Assembly (NCBI RefSeq): GCF_003368325.1
Contig: NZ_CP031466.1
Span: 372,001 to 436,000 of the forward strand
Direction: 5' to 3'
Length of the DNA stretch: 64,000 nucleotides
Origin: Paraburkholderia caffeinilytica
Lineage (GTDB): Bacteria; Pseudomonadota; Gammaproteobacteria; Burkholderiales; Burkholderiaceae
Shown here: in pieces, positions 35,346-43,340 of the stretch
Layout: each line of letters begins with the position of its first letter
Numbering within the stretch: position 1 is the first letter of the stretch
Program-made: the position numbers and the translations under genes
The notes under the pieces: generated by a model
The model's input: only the letters and a program-made list of their open reading frames with translations
The model's database searches: none
What the model was told of the DNA's origin: nothing

Positions 35346-35942
35346 TCATCGCTCTGCCTGAATTGGGCTGCCCAATGCGCGCCCTACACTGGCCGTCAGA
35401 TTGACGGTGCAGGAGCGAAGAACGCCGCCGCCCGACCACAACTCGCTGCAACCCCAGTACATAAACAATGCGGCAATCTGTATGTTGCTGAAGTAGCCTT
35501 GCAAGCTCGGCCACACTGCGTCAGGAACTGACTGTCGGACCCTGGCCGCAAGATGTTCAGCCCAGAAAAGTACCGCTTTCTCACACGGAGAAAACACACC
35601 GGCACAGCGCCATGCGCCAATGTTCTCGGTTTTCGCCGCAGGCACCCCTGCCTTACGGGCACGGCACAGATGATGTTGAACGCACAACAAACAACCATTG
35701 ACTTGTGAGGCACGCAAATCAAGAAGCGCGATCAGGCTTTCGTCAAGCGTATTGGTCGCATCAAAACACGGGGTATTGGGCGACGCCGCCGCGTCCGGCA
35801 TCAGACGGCTGAAGCCCTGATACGACTCCCAGGATGCATATAACGCCCCGGTGCCGCGCTCGCCATATGACCGGACTGTTTTCATTCCGGGTTGCCATGA
35901 CGTCGCGTCATGGCGCAGTCGAGGCAGAGATGTTGGGTTCAT
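35346..35942 (-). CDS. AhpD-like carboxymuconolactone decarboxylase family protein (second)
   Basis: 198 residues. The redox motif CLLCVQHHLCRA (CxxC plus His) is at about residues 82-88, in the usual helical AhpD core. It is longer than the family member at 10557-11036, with a distinct N-terminus. The ATG at 35942 is used; an internal ATG at residue 20 is possible. Alkylhydroperoxidase-like activity is known for some members only. Its downstream neighbour on the same strand is the DedA-rhodanese gene, 43 bases away, so a redox-stress set (AhpD-like, DedA-rhodanese, LysR, OsmC) is encoded in one direction. Confidence 0.88.
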   Translation of the reverse strand: MNPTSLPRLRHDATSWQPGMKTVRSYGERGTGALYASWESYQGFSRLMPDAAASPNTPCFDATNTLDESLIALLDLRASQVNGCLLCVQHHLCRARKAGVPAAKTENIGAWRCAGVFSPCEKAVLFWAEHLAARVRQSVPDAVWPSLQGYFSNIQIAALFMYWGCSELWSGGGVLRSCTVNLTASVGRALGSPIQAER

Positions 35943-35993
35943 TTTTGCCTGATCAGCAGAAATAGAACGACTGAGGGAGGGAGTCGATACGCG

Positions 35994-37265
35994 CTACTTT
36001 GCGCCAGACAGTTCTTCCTCCGGCGAGCGTTTCGCTGGCGGCAAAGCTTGCTTGCCCAGCCCGGCGATTTCGTCGACCTCCTGCCGATAGCGGTGCACGT
36101 CCCGCGTGACGAAGCCGATTTCGCGGCTCGGGATATCGAACCACTCGGGTTGTCCGAACGAGCGGCGAATATCCTCCAGACCACTCGCCCAATGCTCGCG
36201 CATCGTATCCTTGCTGAATTCATAGTCCTTGTAGTGCCCCTCGAACGATTTGTTCTTGTAGATCAGGTGCACGACATTCACCGCACTGCCATCCGCCGTT
36301 TTCTGCGCCTCCCGCAACAACGGATGCGCAAGCCGCACCTTTTCGGGAATGTGCTCGAGCAGCGCCTTGATCATCTGCGCGTGCTTCTGGTTCTGCGACA
36401 TGAACGCGGTGATCGCTCGCGTACGGCTTGAATATTGAATGTCCTTGGTGCGCTCGCTGACGTCGAGGAAGTCACCAGGCAGCTTGCCTCGCGAGCTCCA
36501 CAGATCGATCTGGAAAACGAGAGTGTCCTTATGCTGGCTTTCCTTGATGATCTCGGTAAGTGGCGTGTTGGAAACCAGCCCGCCGTCCCAGTAGAACTCT
36601 CCATCGATCTCGACGGCTGGAAAGCCCGGCGGCAGCGCGCCGGAGGCGATGAAATGCTCCGGCGCCAGACGCATTGTCGAATTGTCGAAGTAGACGAGAT
36701 TGCCTGTTCGCACGTTGACCGCCCCAACGGATACGCGAATGTTTCCGTCATTGATGCGGTCGAAGTTTGCGTACCGCAAAAGCGTTTCACGCAACGCCGA
36801 CGTGTCGTAATAGCTGACCTGGTCTGGACGTTTCCTGGCGAGCCCCGCGAGAGACACATGCGTGCGCGGGGAGAAGAATCCGTCCTGACCTTCCATCAGC
36901 GTGCGCGTCGCGGCCCATGCGCTCGACCACCTGCGTCCCATATTTTCAAACCCCGGCCACGCTGGAAAATGCGCACCGATATGTGAGAAGAAGTCCGCCG
37001 GCTGACTGATCGTGTTCCAGAAGCCGCGCAGCGCTTCCACCCGGTCCGCAGGCGCATTACCGGCGATGATCGCCGTATTCAACGCACCGATGGATACCCC
37101 GGATATTCGCGTCGGTTCCACGCCGACTTCGGCCATTCCTTCATACACGCCGGCCTGATATGAGCCCAGGGCGCCGCCGCCCTGCAGCACGAGTCCGATT
37201 TCGTCATAGGCGGGGAGCTTGATGCGATGGGGCTGCTGCAGCTTGTTACGCTGGCTCGGATACAT
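35994..37265 (-). CDS. Patatin-like phospholipase
   Basis: 423 residues from the ATG at 37265. The patatin catalytic dyad is visible: oxyanion loop LVLQGGGALGSYQ, nucleophile Ser in GVSIGALN and Asp in WDGGLVSNTP. The C-terminal 120 residues match the extra domain (DUF3734-type) found in Burkholderiales patatins next to 3-hydroxybutyrate dehydrogenase. It hydrolyses acyl esters, in the cytosol as no signal peptide is seen. It lies ten bases after the dehydrogenase gene and is the last gene of the adc-bdhA-patatin operon, linking lipid or polyester turnover to ketone-body metabolism by context. Confidence 0.92.
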   Translation of the reverse strand: MYPSQRNKLQQPHRIKLPAYDEIGLVLQGGGALGSYQAGVYEGMAEVGVEPTRISGVSIGALNTAIIAGNAPADRVEALRGFWNTISQPADFFSHIGAHFPAWPGFENMGRRWSSAWAATRTLMEGQDGFFSPRTHVSLAGLARKRPDQVSYYDTSALRETLLRYANFDRINDGNIRVSVGAVNVRTGNLVYFDNSTMRLAPEHFIASGALPPGFPAVEIDGEFYWDGGLVSNTPLTEIIKESQHKDTLVFQIDLWSSRGKLPGDFLDVSERTKDIQYSSRTRAITAFMSQNQKHAQMIKALLEHIPEKVRLAHPLLREAQKTADGSAVNVVHLIYKNKSFEGHYKDYEFSKDTMREHWASGLEDIRRSFGQPEWFDIPSREIGFVTRDVHRYRQEVDEIAGLGKQALPPAKRSPEEELSGAK

Positions 37266-37275
37266 GGTTGTCTCC

Positions 37276-38058
37276 TTACTGCATGAACCAGCCGTGGCTG
37301 ACCACAATCGATTGTCCGGTGAGGGCGCTCGACTCGAAGCCGGCGAGGAATGCAACCGTGTTCGCGACATCGGCTAGCGACGTGAATTCGCCGTCGACCG
37401 TGTCCTTCAACATGACGTCCCTCACAACCTGCTGTTCGGAGATTCCCAGGGCTTTCGCCTGCTCGGGGATCTGCTTGTCGACCAGCGGCGTTCTGACGAA
37501 GCCCGGACACACGACATTGGCGCGCACGCCGCGCGGGCCGCCTTCTTTCGCGACAACCCGGGCGAGACCGAGCAACCCGTGCTTCGCGGTCACATACGCC
37601 GATTTGAGCTGCGACGCCTCGTGCGAGTGCACCGAGCCCATGTAGATCACCGCGCCACCTTTGTTCGACGCGTACATATGCTTGATGACGGCCTTGGTCG
37701 TCAGGAACGCGCCGTCGAGGTGAATGGCCAGCATCTTCTTCCAGTCGGAAAATGCGTAGTCCTCGATCCGGTTGACGATCTGGATGCCTGCATTCGACAC
37801 GAGCACGTCGACGCCGCCCAGCCGGCTCACCGTTTCGGCGACACCCGCATTGACCGCTTCTTCGCTGGTTACGTCCATTGCAACAGCGATTGCTTTACCG
37901 CCGTTAGCAACGATATCTTCAGCGACCTTTTGAGCGTTCGTGAGATTCAGATCCGCGATCACGACCGTCGCACCGTCTGACGCGAGCTTGCGTGCGCACT
38001 GCTCACCGATACCGCTTGCTGCACCCGTAACGAGCGCGACCTTATCATTCAATGCCAT
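37276..38058 (-). CDS. bdhA: 3-hydroxybutyrate dehydrogenase (short-chain dehydrogenase)
   Basis: 260 residues. NAD-binding [11 protein letters not shown] at the N-terminus, NAGIQ motif, catalytic Ser in [11 protein letters not shown], and the YVTAKHG motif (Tyr and Lys). The segment [20 protein letters not shown] is characteristic of bacterial D-3-hydroxybutyrate dehydrogenases. It interconverts 3-hydroxybutyrate and acetoacetate, a step in polyhydroxybutyrate use. The acetoacetate decarboxylase gene is 15 bases upstream and the patatin gene ten bases downstream, so one operon handles acetoacetate made from storage polymer. Confidence 0.93.
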   Translation of the reverse strand: MALNDKVALVTGAASGIGEQCARKLASDGATVVIADLNLTNAQKVAEDIVANGGKAIAVAMDVTSEEAVNAGVAETVSRLGGVDVLVSNAGIQIVNRIEDYAFSDWKKMLAIHLDGAFLTTKAVIKHMYASNKGGAVIYMGSVHSHEASQLKSAYVTAKHGLLGLARVVAKEGGPRGVRANVVCPGFVRTPLVDKQIPEQAKALGISEQQVVRDVMLKDTVDGEFTSLADVANTVAFLAGFESSALTGQSIVVSHGWFMQ

Positions 38059-38073
38059 ACGTCCTCCGAGAGC

Positions 38074-38853
38074 TTACTGGTTGACTGCGAGTTTCAACGA
38101 CTCGGCAGGGGCGAGATAGTCGTAGACCACTTCGCCGACATCGAGCGTGAGATTTGCGATGACGTGACGTGCGCCGATCACCTTGCGAACCGGCAGATCG
38201 GCAACCGATGCGAGTGCATGCGGATGCAGCTCGAGCGCAGCAGGCCCCTCCCACGCACCGATCACATCGACGTCGCGCAGGAAGAAGCGCACCAGTTCGC
38301 AAATGCGCACCGAGCCATCGACGTGCGGAATGACCTTGAGCAGATAGTTGGGCGTATCCGCGAGCTTGCGGCGCTCGGCAGCCGTCTCGAGCGGGCGATA
38401 CTTGTAGCCCATCGTTCCGGTGGCGATGCGCTGCGTTCCGTAATCGAGCGTGCCGAGCAGGGTGTCCTTGCCGTCCACGCAGAGCTTCGGCGAAGCCAGC
38501 TTCTTGGGAAATCCCCAGATTTCGCGGCCGCCTGCGATCGGGCCTTCGTCGTCGAGATACATCGCGTGTGTGAAGTTGGCGCGATTGCCGTCCTCATCCA
38601 GCACCGAGATCACCTGGCCGCTTTCCGTGTAGTCGCCGAACCCCGAAGAATCGGGCATGCGGATGAATTCGTAGTGGACGATTGCGTTGTCGACCGTCAG
38701 CGGTTCCGGAACGACGGCCTTAAGCGCATCCATGTCCGTTTCGTACGAAATGATGAAGTACTCGCGATTGATGAAGCGGAAGGGCGGACGTGGATACGCC
38801 GGGTTGTGTACGGGCATCGCAAATGCGTTGTTGCGGATATCTTCTTCTGTCAC
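38074..38853 (-). CDS. adc: Acetoacetate decarboxylase
   Basis: 259 residues from a GTG at 38853, chosen because GAGGAA lies eight bases ahead and homologues share the N-terminal stretch before the ATG at 38820. The Schiff-base Lys is in [13 protein letters not shown]; other family landmarks are [20 protein letters not shown] and [13 protein letters not shown]. It converts acetoacetate to acetone and carbon dioxide. It heads the operon with 3-hydroxybutyrate dehydrogenase and patatin. A palindrome 230 bases upstream may be a control site. Confidence 0.92.
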   Translation of the reverse strand: MTEEDIRNNAFAMPVHNPAYPRPPFRFINREYFIISYETDMDALKAVVPEPLTVDNAIVHYEFIRMPDSSGFGDYTESGQVISVLDEDGNRANFTHAMYLDDEGPIAGGREIWGFPKKLASPKLCVDGKDTLLGTLDYGTQRIATGTMGYKYRPLETAAERRKLADTPNYLLKVIPHVDGSVRICELVRFFLRDVDVIGAWEGPAALELHPHALASVADLPVRKVIGARHVIANLTLDVGEVVYDYLAPAESLKLAVNQ

Positions 38854-39273
38854 GGATCGTTCCTCGGTTGGTGAGGTGCTGCGTAACACGCATCGCAACA
38901 GCTGTTGCTGCCGCGGCCAATGACGTGCGCGCAAGGCTGTGGAGACTTGCTGTGCGCGTTTGCGCGTTTCTCTTACAGTGTCGTGTTTTCCGGCTCGCAT
39001 CAGGCAGCGTGCGCGGCCACCGTCAGGACAAAGAGTAAGCGTGGTCGTCGTGCGGCAGTAGCCCTGCAAAGGAGCTCACCGTGTTGTCTTTGCGACAACA
39101 ATTGACGACAGCGGACAGGTGCATATCAACGACAAATCGATCTCACCCCCGCCGTGGAAGTAACGGCGGAGATGCGATTCTTCGCCGGGCTGGGCCTTAT
39201 ACCGGTGCCCGAGGAGCTTCAGTGACCGGCGCCCATGTAGTCATGTCGATTCAGGTTTCGCACCAACCCGCAA
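38854..39273. other. 420-base region upstream of adc
   Basis: No intact gene is seen. It holds the likely promoter of the adc operon, a palindrome (39084-39100) and, at about 39140-39224, a short open stretch ending in a stop that could be the 3' end of a lost gene (EMRFFAGLGLIPVPEELQ), which I do not recognise. Confidence 0.5.
39084..39100. promoter_or_regulatory. Palindrome upstream of the adc operon
   Basis: GTTGTC and GACAAC arms flank five bases (TTTGC). A perfect 6-bp dyad in the adc control region suggests an operator. No regulator gene is adjacent, so the binding protein is unknown. Confidence 0.4.
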
Positions 39274-40026
39274 TCACCCCTTTTTAGCCAGCGCCAGCCA
39301 CTGGTCGAGACTAACGCGGCCGATCCGCGCGTCGCCGAGCGGCACGAGCGATTGTTCCTCGACACGGCCGCCGTAATACAGCGCGTCGCGATCCGTCACC
39401 ACCGGGCGCGCGTCGCCTACCGATTTCAGATAGCGCGCGACAATCTCCGCGAACGGCCGGCGGTCCGGGCCGGCGATCTCGACCGTGCCGTTCAGCGGCG
39501 CGGCTAGCGCGACCTGCGCGAGGAGCGCCGCGACATCGTCTGCGGCGATCGGCTGAAACAGTCCGTCGCCGATGCGCACCGTGCCGCCATCCGTGCCGAA
39601 ATCCGCGATACCGCCGATGAACTCCATGAACTGCGTCGCGCGCACGATCGTGTACGGCACGCCTGCCGCTTCGATCACTTCTTCCTGCGCGACCTTGGCA
39701 GTGAAATACGCGTTCTCCGGCGTGCGGTCGCAGCCGACGATGGATAGCGCGACGTGATGGCGCACGCCTGCGGCCACTTCGGCCTTGCCGAGGTTGCGCG
39801 CCGAGGTGCGGAAGAAGTCGAGCACCGCCTGCGGCTCCCACGACGGCGCATTCGTCACATCCACCACAACGTCCGCACCCGCGAGCGCGTTGCTCAGGCC
39901 TTCGCCCGTCACGCTGTTCACGCCAGTGCGCGGCGACGCGGCGAGCGCCTCATGGCCCGCCTCGCTGAGCAGCGCGACGAGACGCGAGCCGATCAGGCCG
40001 GACCCACCGATTACGACGATTTTCAT
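39274..40026 (-). CDS. Atypical short-chain dehydrogenase, NAD(P)H-binding (NmrA-like)
   Basis: 250 residues. The nucleotide-binding motif is at the very start (KIVVIGGSGLIGSRLV), followed by an NmrA/YwnB-like fold with HHVALSIVGCDRTPENAYF and VRATQFMEF. The Tyr-x-x-x-Lys pair is present as YFTAK. It may reduce quinones or carbonyl compounds, or sense the NAD(P)H state. It is divergent from the MocR-type regulator gene, 152 bases away, and is probably its target. Confidence 0.88.
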   Translation of the reverse strand: MKIVVIGGSGLIGSRLVALLSEAGHEALAASPRTGVNSVTGEGLSNALAGADVVVDVTNAPSWEPQAVLDFFRTSARNLGKAEVAAGVRHHVALSIVGCDRTPENAYFTAKVAQEEVIEAAGVPYTIVRATQFMEFIGGIADFGTDGGTVRIGDGLFQPIAADDVAALLAQVALAAPLNGTVEIAGPDRRPFAEIVARYLKSVGDARPVVTDRDALYYGGRVEEQSLVPLGDARIGRVSLDQWLALAKKG

Positions 40027-40127
40027 GGCAGATTCTCCAGATGAAAGTAAGTGAACGCGGGGCGCCGGGCGGGTTTCATGTTGCGTGAATGTGTTCGCCG
40101 CGGTGGCATTGCGTGAGGCCATTGTGG

Positions 40128-40161
40128 AAGAATCATGTTCTATCCAAAAGTGCCAAGAATC
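40128..40161. promoter_or_regulatory. Direct repeat in the SDR-MocR intergenic region
   Basis: AAGAATC occurs at 40128-40134 and 40155-40161 in the same direction, 27 bases start to start. MocR regulators such as GabR and PdxR bind direct repeats near their own divergent promoters, so this is a candidate operator for the adjacent regulator. Seven bases is short, so confidence is limited. Confidence 0.35.
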
Positions 40162-40178
40162 GCCGGTCCGACTAGTCC

Positions 40179-41759
40179 ATGCCGGTTGCCGCTCCCTTTG
40201 CCCGTGAGACCGACATGATCGCGCCGACTGCCGCACCGACTCCCGCATTGACCATCGAAATCGACCGGCAGCAGCAGTTGCCGGTCTATCTGCAGATCTG
40301 CGAGCGTTTCAGGACCGCGATCGCCGCAGGGCATCTGCGTCCCGGCGATCGCGTGCCCGCGCTGCGCGGCCTCGCCACGCAGCTGAACACGGCGCGCGGC
40401 ACGGTCGAGCTGGCCTACACGATCCTCGTCGACGAGGGTTATTTGCAGATGCGCGGCGCGGCGGGCACGTTCGTATCGCCGTCGCTGCCGGCATCGGTGA
40501 CGCGCGCGTCGCGTGCGCCGAAAGACAGTCAGGAGGCGCGTGGTAGTCAAGGTACTGAAGGCGCCGTCACGCCGCAGACGCCGGCTGGCGCGCGCGACGG
40601 TGAAGCGGCGCCGCGTCAGCAGGCCGTGACCGTCACCATGAGCGGCGAACCGCGGCCGTTGCAACCAGGGCTGCCCGCGCTCGACGCGTTTCCGGTCAAG
40701 GTATGGAATCGGCTTGTTTCGCATCACGCGCGCAGCGGCGAACGCGCGATGCTCGCGTACCCGGATCCGGCCGGCTTCCGGCCGCTGCGCGAACATATCG
40801 CCACGTATCTCGGGCTGTCCCGCGGCGTGACCTGCTTGCCGGAACAGGTGTTCATTACCGGCGGCTATCGTGCGACGCTCGAACTCGTCTTGCGCAGTCT
40901 CGCTCGCCCGAACGATCGCGTGTGGTTCGAAGATCCCGGCTATCTGCTCGCGCGTGGTTTTCTGGCCGAGACTGGTGTGCAGCTCGTGCCGGTGCCGGTG
41001 GATCGCGAGGGGATCGACGTCGAGCGCGGCATGCTGCTGGATGCGCAGGCGCGCTTCGCCATGGTTACGCCGTCGCATCAGAGTCCGCTCGGGCACACGC
41101 TCTCGCTCGCAAGACGCATGGCGCTGCTGGACTGGGCAGAGAAAGCGTCCAGCTGGATCGTCGAGGACGACTACGACAGCGAGTTCCGTTATCTGGGCCG
41201 GCCATTACCGGCTCTAAAGAGCCTCGACCGGCGCGATCGCGTGATCTATTGCGGCACGTTCAGCAAGGTGATGTTTCCTGGGTTGCGGCTTGCGTATGTG
41301 GTGGTGCCGGAGCGAGCCGTCGAGCGCGTCGGGCGCGTGGCGCGCAGCATGAACGCCGGATCGCCGACGCTATTGCAGGCGGCCGTGGCGGATTTCATCG
41401 GGCAGGGGCATTTTGCGCGGCATCTGAAGCGAATGCGTGCGTTGTATGGCGAGCGGCGCATGCTGATCGTGCGCGCACTGGAGCAGGCGTTCGGCGAACG
41501 GCTGATTGTCGATCTGCCGCCAGGGGGAATCCAGTTTGCCGTGCGGTTCGCCGAAGGCTCCGATGGCCCGGTCGATGACGTCGCCGTCGCCGCGCGTGCT
41601 CGCGAGGCGGGGCTCGCCGTGCTGCCGCTTTCGATCTGGTACGCGAATGGCCGCACGCGGCACACGCGGCGCGGCCTCGTGATGGGCTTCGCGAACATTG
41701 CCGATGCGGATGAAGCAGGTCGTCTCGCGCGAACGTTGCGCGCGTGTCTGGACGGCTGA
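40179..41759 (+). CDS. MocR/PdxR-type GntR-aminotransferase regulator
   Basis: 526 residues. An N-terminal GntR winged helix (LPVYLQICERFRTAIAAGHL to ARGTVELAYTILVDEGYLQM, about 30-105), a low-complexity linker of about 60 residues, then an aminotransferase-like domain with the PLP Lys in CGTFSKVMFPGLRLAY. Such regulators sense PLP or amino compounds. The divergent NAD(P)-binding protein gene is the likely target. A truncated relative at 11718-12480 lacks the DNA-binding half. A second ATG at 40215 has a slightly better ribosome site and could be the true start. Confidence 0.92.
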   Translation: MPVAAPFARETDMIAPTAAPTPALTIEIDRQQQLPVYLQICERFRTAIAAGHLRPGDRVPALRGLATQLNTARGTVELAYTILVDEGYLQMRGAAGTFVSPSLPASVTRASRAPKDSQEARGSQGTEGAVTPQTPAGARDGEAAPRQQAVTVTMSGEPRPLQPGLPALDAFPVKVWNRLVSHHARSGERAMLAYPDPAGFRPLREHIATYLGLSRGVTCLPEQVFITGGYRATLELVLRSLARPNDRVWFEDPGYLLARGFLAETGVQLVPVPVDREGIDVERGMLLDAQARFAMVTPSHQSPLGHTLSLARRMALLDWAEKASSWIVEDDYDSEFRYLGRPLPALKSLDRRDRVIYCGTFSKVMFPGLRLAYVVVPERAVERVGRVARSMNAGSPTLLQAAVADFIGQGHFARHLKRMRALYGERRMLIVRALEQAFGERLIVDLPPGGIQFAVRFAEGSDGPVDDVAVAARAREAGLAVLPLSIWYANGRTRHTRRGLVMGFANIADADEAGRLARTLRACLDG

Positions 41760-41816
41760 GTGAGACGTGGAGCCGGAGCATGTGTCCCGTGGGCATGGGT
41801 GTGCCCGGTGCGTGTT

Positions 41817-42587
41817 TCAAGGCGCGGGGTTCAGCAAGGTTTTGTCGGACGCATACGGATCTTCGGCGTGCACCACCACTGCGGTGACATTGTCACGGCC
41901 GCCGTGCGCAATGGCGAGTTCGACCAGTTCATCGGACGCCCGCTCACACGCCACCGAGGTCAGCACCGCCAGTATTTCGGCATCGCTGACTTCGTTGCTG
42001 AGCCCATCGCTGCATAGCAGGAAAACGTCGCCGTCCGCGACTTCGATCGCATCGTCGTCGAGTTCGAGCACATCCGTTGCGCCGACCGCGCGCGTGATCA
42101 TGTGCTGCGCCGGATGATGCCGCGCCTCTTCGTCGGTAATCACGCCGAGCGACTTGAGTTCTTCCACCTGACTGTGATCGCGCGTGAGTTGCCGCAACTG
42201 CCCTTCGCGATACAGATAGAGACGACTGTCGCCGGCCCATAGGTAGGCGCAGAAGCGGTCGCACGCGAGCAGCACGACGACGGTGCTGCCGATCCGTTGC
42301 ACCTGGCGGCGTGCTGCCTCGTCCCTCAGTTGGCGGTTGGCTTTTTGCAGCCGGGCCCGCGCGTCGGCGATACCGGCTTTCATGGCGAGCGGCGGCGCGA
42401 GCCGGCTGAGCGCGTCGATGACCAGACGGCTCGCCAGATCGCCGACCGCGTGCCCGCCCATGCCGTCGGCGACGGCCCAGCGCCCGGGTTCGGGCTGGGC
42501 GAGACAGGCATCTTCGTTGATTTCACGGACGCGTCCCACGTCGGAGCGCGCGGACGACGTCCATCGAAATTGGCTCGGACAGTTCAC
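41817..42587 (-). CDS. PP2C-family Ser/Thr protein phosphatase, in an operon with a double-glycine peptide
   Basis: 256 residues. All PP2C metal and phosphate motifs are seen: DVGRVREINEDA, VADGMGGHAVG, GSTVVVLL, AGDSRLYLYR, LCSDGLSNEVSD and GGRDNVTAVVV. It is a cytosolic manganese-dependent phosphatase with no membrane segment. The GTG start at 42587 is only five bases after the stop of the double-glycine peptide gene, so the two are very likely translated from one transcript made at the sigma-54 promoter upstream. PP2C enzymes usually oppose a Ser/Thr kinase or act with FHA proteins; no such partner is adjacent, and the link to a secreted peptide is unusual. Confidence 0.92.
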   Translation of the reverse strand: MNCPSQFRWTSSARSDVGRVREINEDACLAQPEPGRWAVADGMGGHAVGDLASRLVIDALSRLAPPLAMKAGIADARARLQKANRQLRDEAARRQVQRIGSTVVVLLACDRFCAYLWAGDSRLYLYREGQLRQLTRDHSQVEELKSLGVITDEEARHHPAQHMITRAVGATDVLELDDDAIEVADGDVFLLCSDGLSNEVSDAEILAVLTSVACERASDELVELAIAHGGRDNVTAVVVHAEDPYASDKTLLNPAP

Positions 42588-42592
42588 AAGGG

Positions 42593-42880
42593 CTACACCA
42601 TGTCGTTTCTGCTGCGTGCATCCGGCGAGACGTTGATGTTCGAGTTCGCGCCGGTGTTGCGCACATCGACCGACTGGAACGTGTTGATCATCTGGTTAGC
42701 ATAGAAGTTGTTCGAGATGTCGTACAGATTCACGACCGGACCGATGCTCGGCGTTTCCCGCACATAGGGCTGAATCCAGCCGTACACCCACGGCGCACCG
42801 CCGCCGCCGCGGATCGCCGCCATCGCTTTGCGGTCGAGTGCGAGATTCAGCGAGAGATCGTTCACTGTGATGGAAGCCAT
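42593..42880 (-). CDS. Secreted peptide precursor with double-glycine leader
   Basis: 95 residues from the ATG at 42880, with CGGAGAA seven bases ahead. A longer frame upstream has no support. The leader is MASITVNDLS followed by LDRKAMAAIRGG, ending in a run of four glycines (25-28). That is the pattern C39 peptidases cut. The mature part (about 67-69 residues) starts APWVYGWIQPYV, has four prolines within residues 30-48 and a hydrophilic Asn-rich tail. No Cys, Lan or other modification motif is obvious. The only C39 exporter in the window is at 3029-6085. Family identity (bacteriocin-like or signal peptide) is inferred from the leader; its function is unknown. Confidence 0.82.
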   Translation of the reverse strand: MASITVNDLSLNLALDRKAMAAIRGGGGAPWVYGWIQPYVRETPSIGPVVNLYDISNNFYANQMINTFQSVDVRNTGANSNINVSPDARSRNDMV

Positions 42881-42941
42881 GTCGTTCTCCGGTTGGCCGC
42901 GTGCGTCGGGCGCGCGGTTGAAAAGGAATTGAACGTGATGG

Positions 42942-42958
42942 TGCAAGTGCTATGCCAA
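42942..42958 (-). promoter_or_regulatory. Sigma-54 promoter of the peptide-PP2C operon
   Basis: TTGGCATAGCACTTGCA on the minus strand: the -24 element TGGCAT and -12 element TTGCA, with GG and GC separated by exactly ten bases as sigma-54 requires. It matches the consensus TGGCAC-N5-TTGCA at all but one core position. The predicted start is near 42931, giving a leader of about 50 bases before the peptide start codon. Confidence 0.8.
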
Positions 42959-42985
42959 TTTGCGGCGCGAGCGGGCGCTTTCTCG

Positions 42986-42998
42986 CAATGCATTGATC
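42986..42998. promoter_or_regulatory. IHF-like site upstream of the sigma-54 promoter
   Basis: CAATGCATTGATC matches the reverse of the IHF consensus (YAANNNNTTGATW) at all fixed positions but the last. It is centred about 36 bases upstream of the -24 GG, a usual place for IHF to bend DNA so that an activator can reach sigma-54 polymerase. Confidence 0.5.
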
Positions 42999-43199
42999 GG
43001 CGGGCGATTCCGCGCGCCCGGGCAGGCCGCGCCTGTTCGTGCGGTGGCGAAGAGGTCGGGATGCCGCCAACACCCGGGCGTTCACACCGGTGCGGGACCC
43101 AACACATTGGCCGGACTCGCGGACTCTCGGCGAACACACTCCCGGCGGTTCAATCAGTGCCTCAAATGATCGATGTCCGCCAACAGATCGGCCTGATTT

Positions 43200-43220
43200 G
43201 TGTCGGCTCGTAGCGGACAC
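43200..43220. promoter_or_regulatory. Candidate activator (enhancer) site
   Basis: GTGTC and GACAC flank 11 bases; a second arm TGTCCGC at 43174-43180 pairs with GCGGACA at 43213-43219. The 21-base dyad is about 65 bases from the right-facing and 240 from the left-facing sigma-54-like promoter, both within range of an upstream activating sequence for a Fis-type activator. Confidence 0.35.
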
Positions 43221-43282
43221 CTGCCGCGCTCAAGACGCCTCGCCATTCCTGAAAGCCCTTTAAATAAAGGCTTTTCATCACA

Positions 43283-43298
43283 TGGCCCGGATGATGCA
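43283..43298 (+). promoter_or_regulatory. Possible sigma-54 promoter of LRAT-fold gene copy 2
   Basis: TGGCCCGGATGATGCA keeps the exact GG-N10-GC spacing and differs from the consensus at two positions (A to C in the -24 element, T to A in the -12 element). A start near 43309 would give a 32-base leader before the ATG at 43341. Weaker than the left-facing promoter. Confidence 0.5.
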
Positions 43299-43340
43299 AA
43301 AGATCTCGCAACAGTGTTGGATATTGAAGCGAGACCCGTC

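Larger units (their letters stand above)
42881..43340. other. Divergent control region between the peptide gene and an LRAT-fold gene
   Basis: 460 bases without a gene. It contains a sigma-54 promoter facing left, a weaker one facing right, an IHF-like site, and inverted repeats that could be enhancer sites (each listed separately). An imperfect dyad at 43251-43274 (AAAGCC...GGCTTT) lies just ahead of the right-facing promoter. The arrangement is that expected for a divergent pair of genes under one sigma-54 activator. Confidence 0.6.

Noticed and set aside
39140..39224. Short open stretch ending EMRFFAGLGLIPVPEELQ
   Set aside because: Too short to assign and without start; could be the end of a lost gene but I cannot name it.
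42881..42946. Longer start for the double-glycine peptide adding 22 residues (MHHHVQFLF...)
   Set aside because: It would run through the predicted transcription start and has no ribosome site, whereas the ATG at 42880 has CGGAGAA ahead and gives a normal leader.
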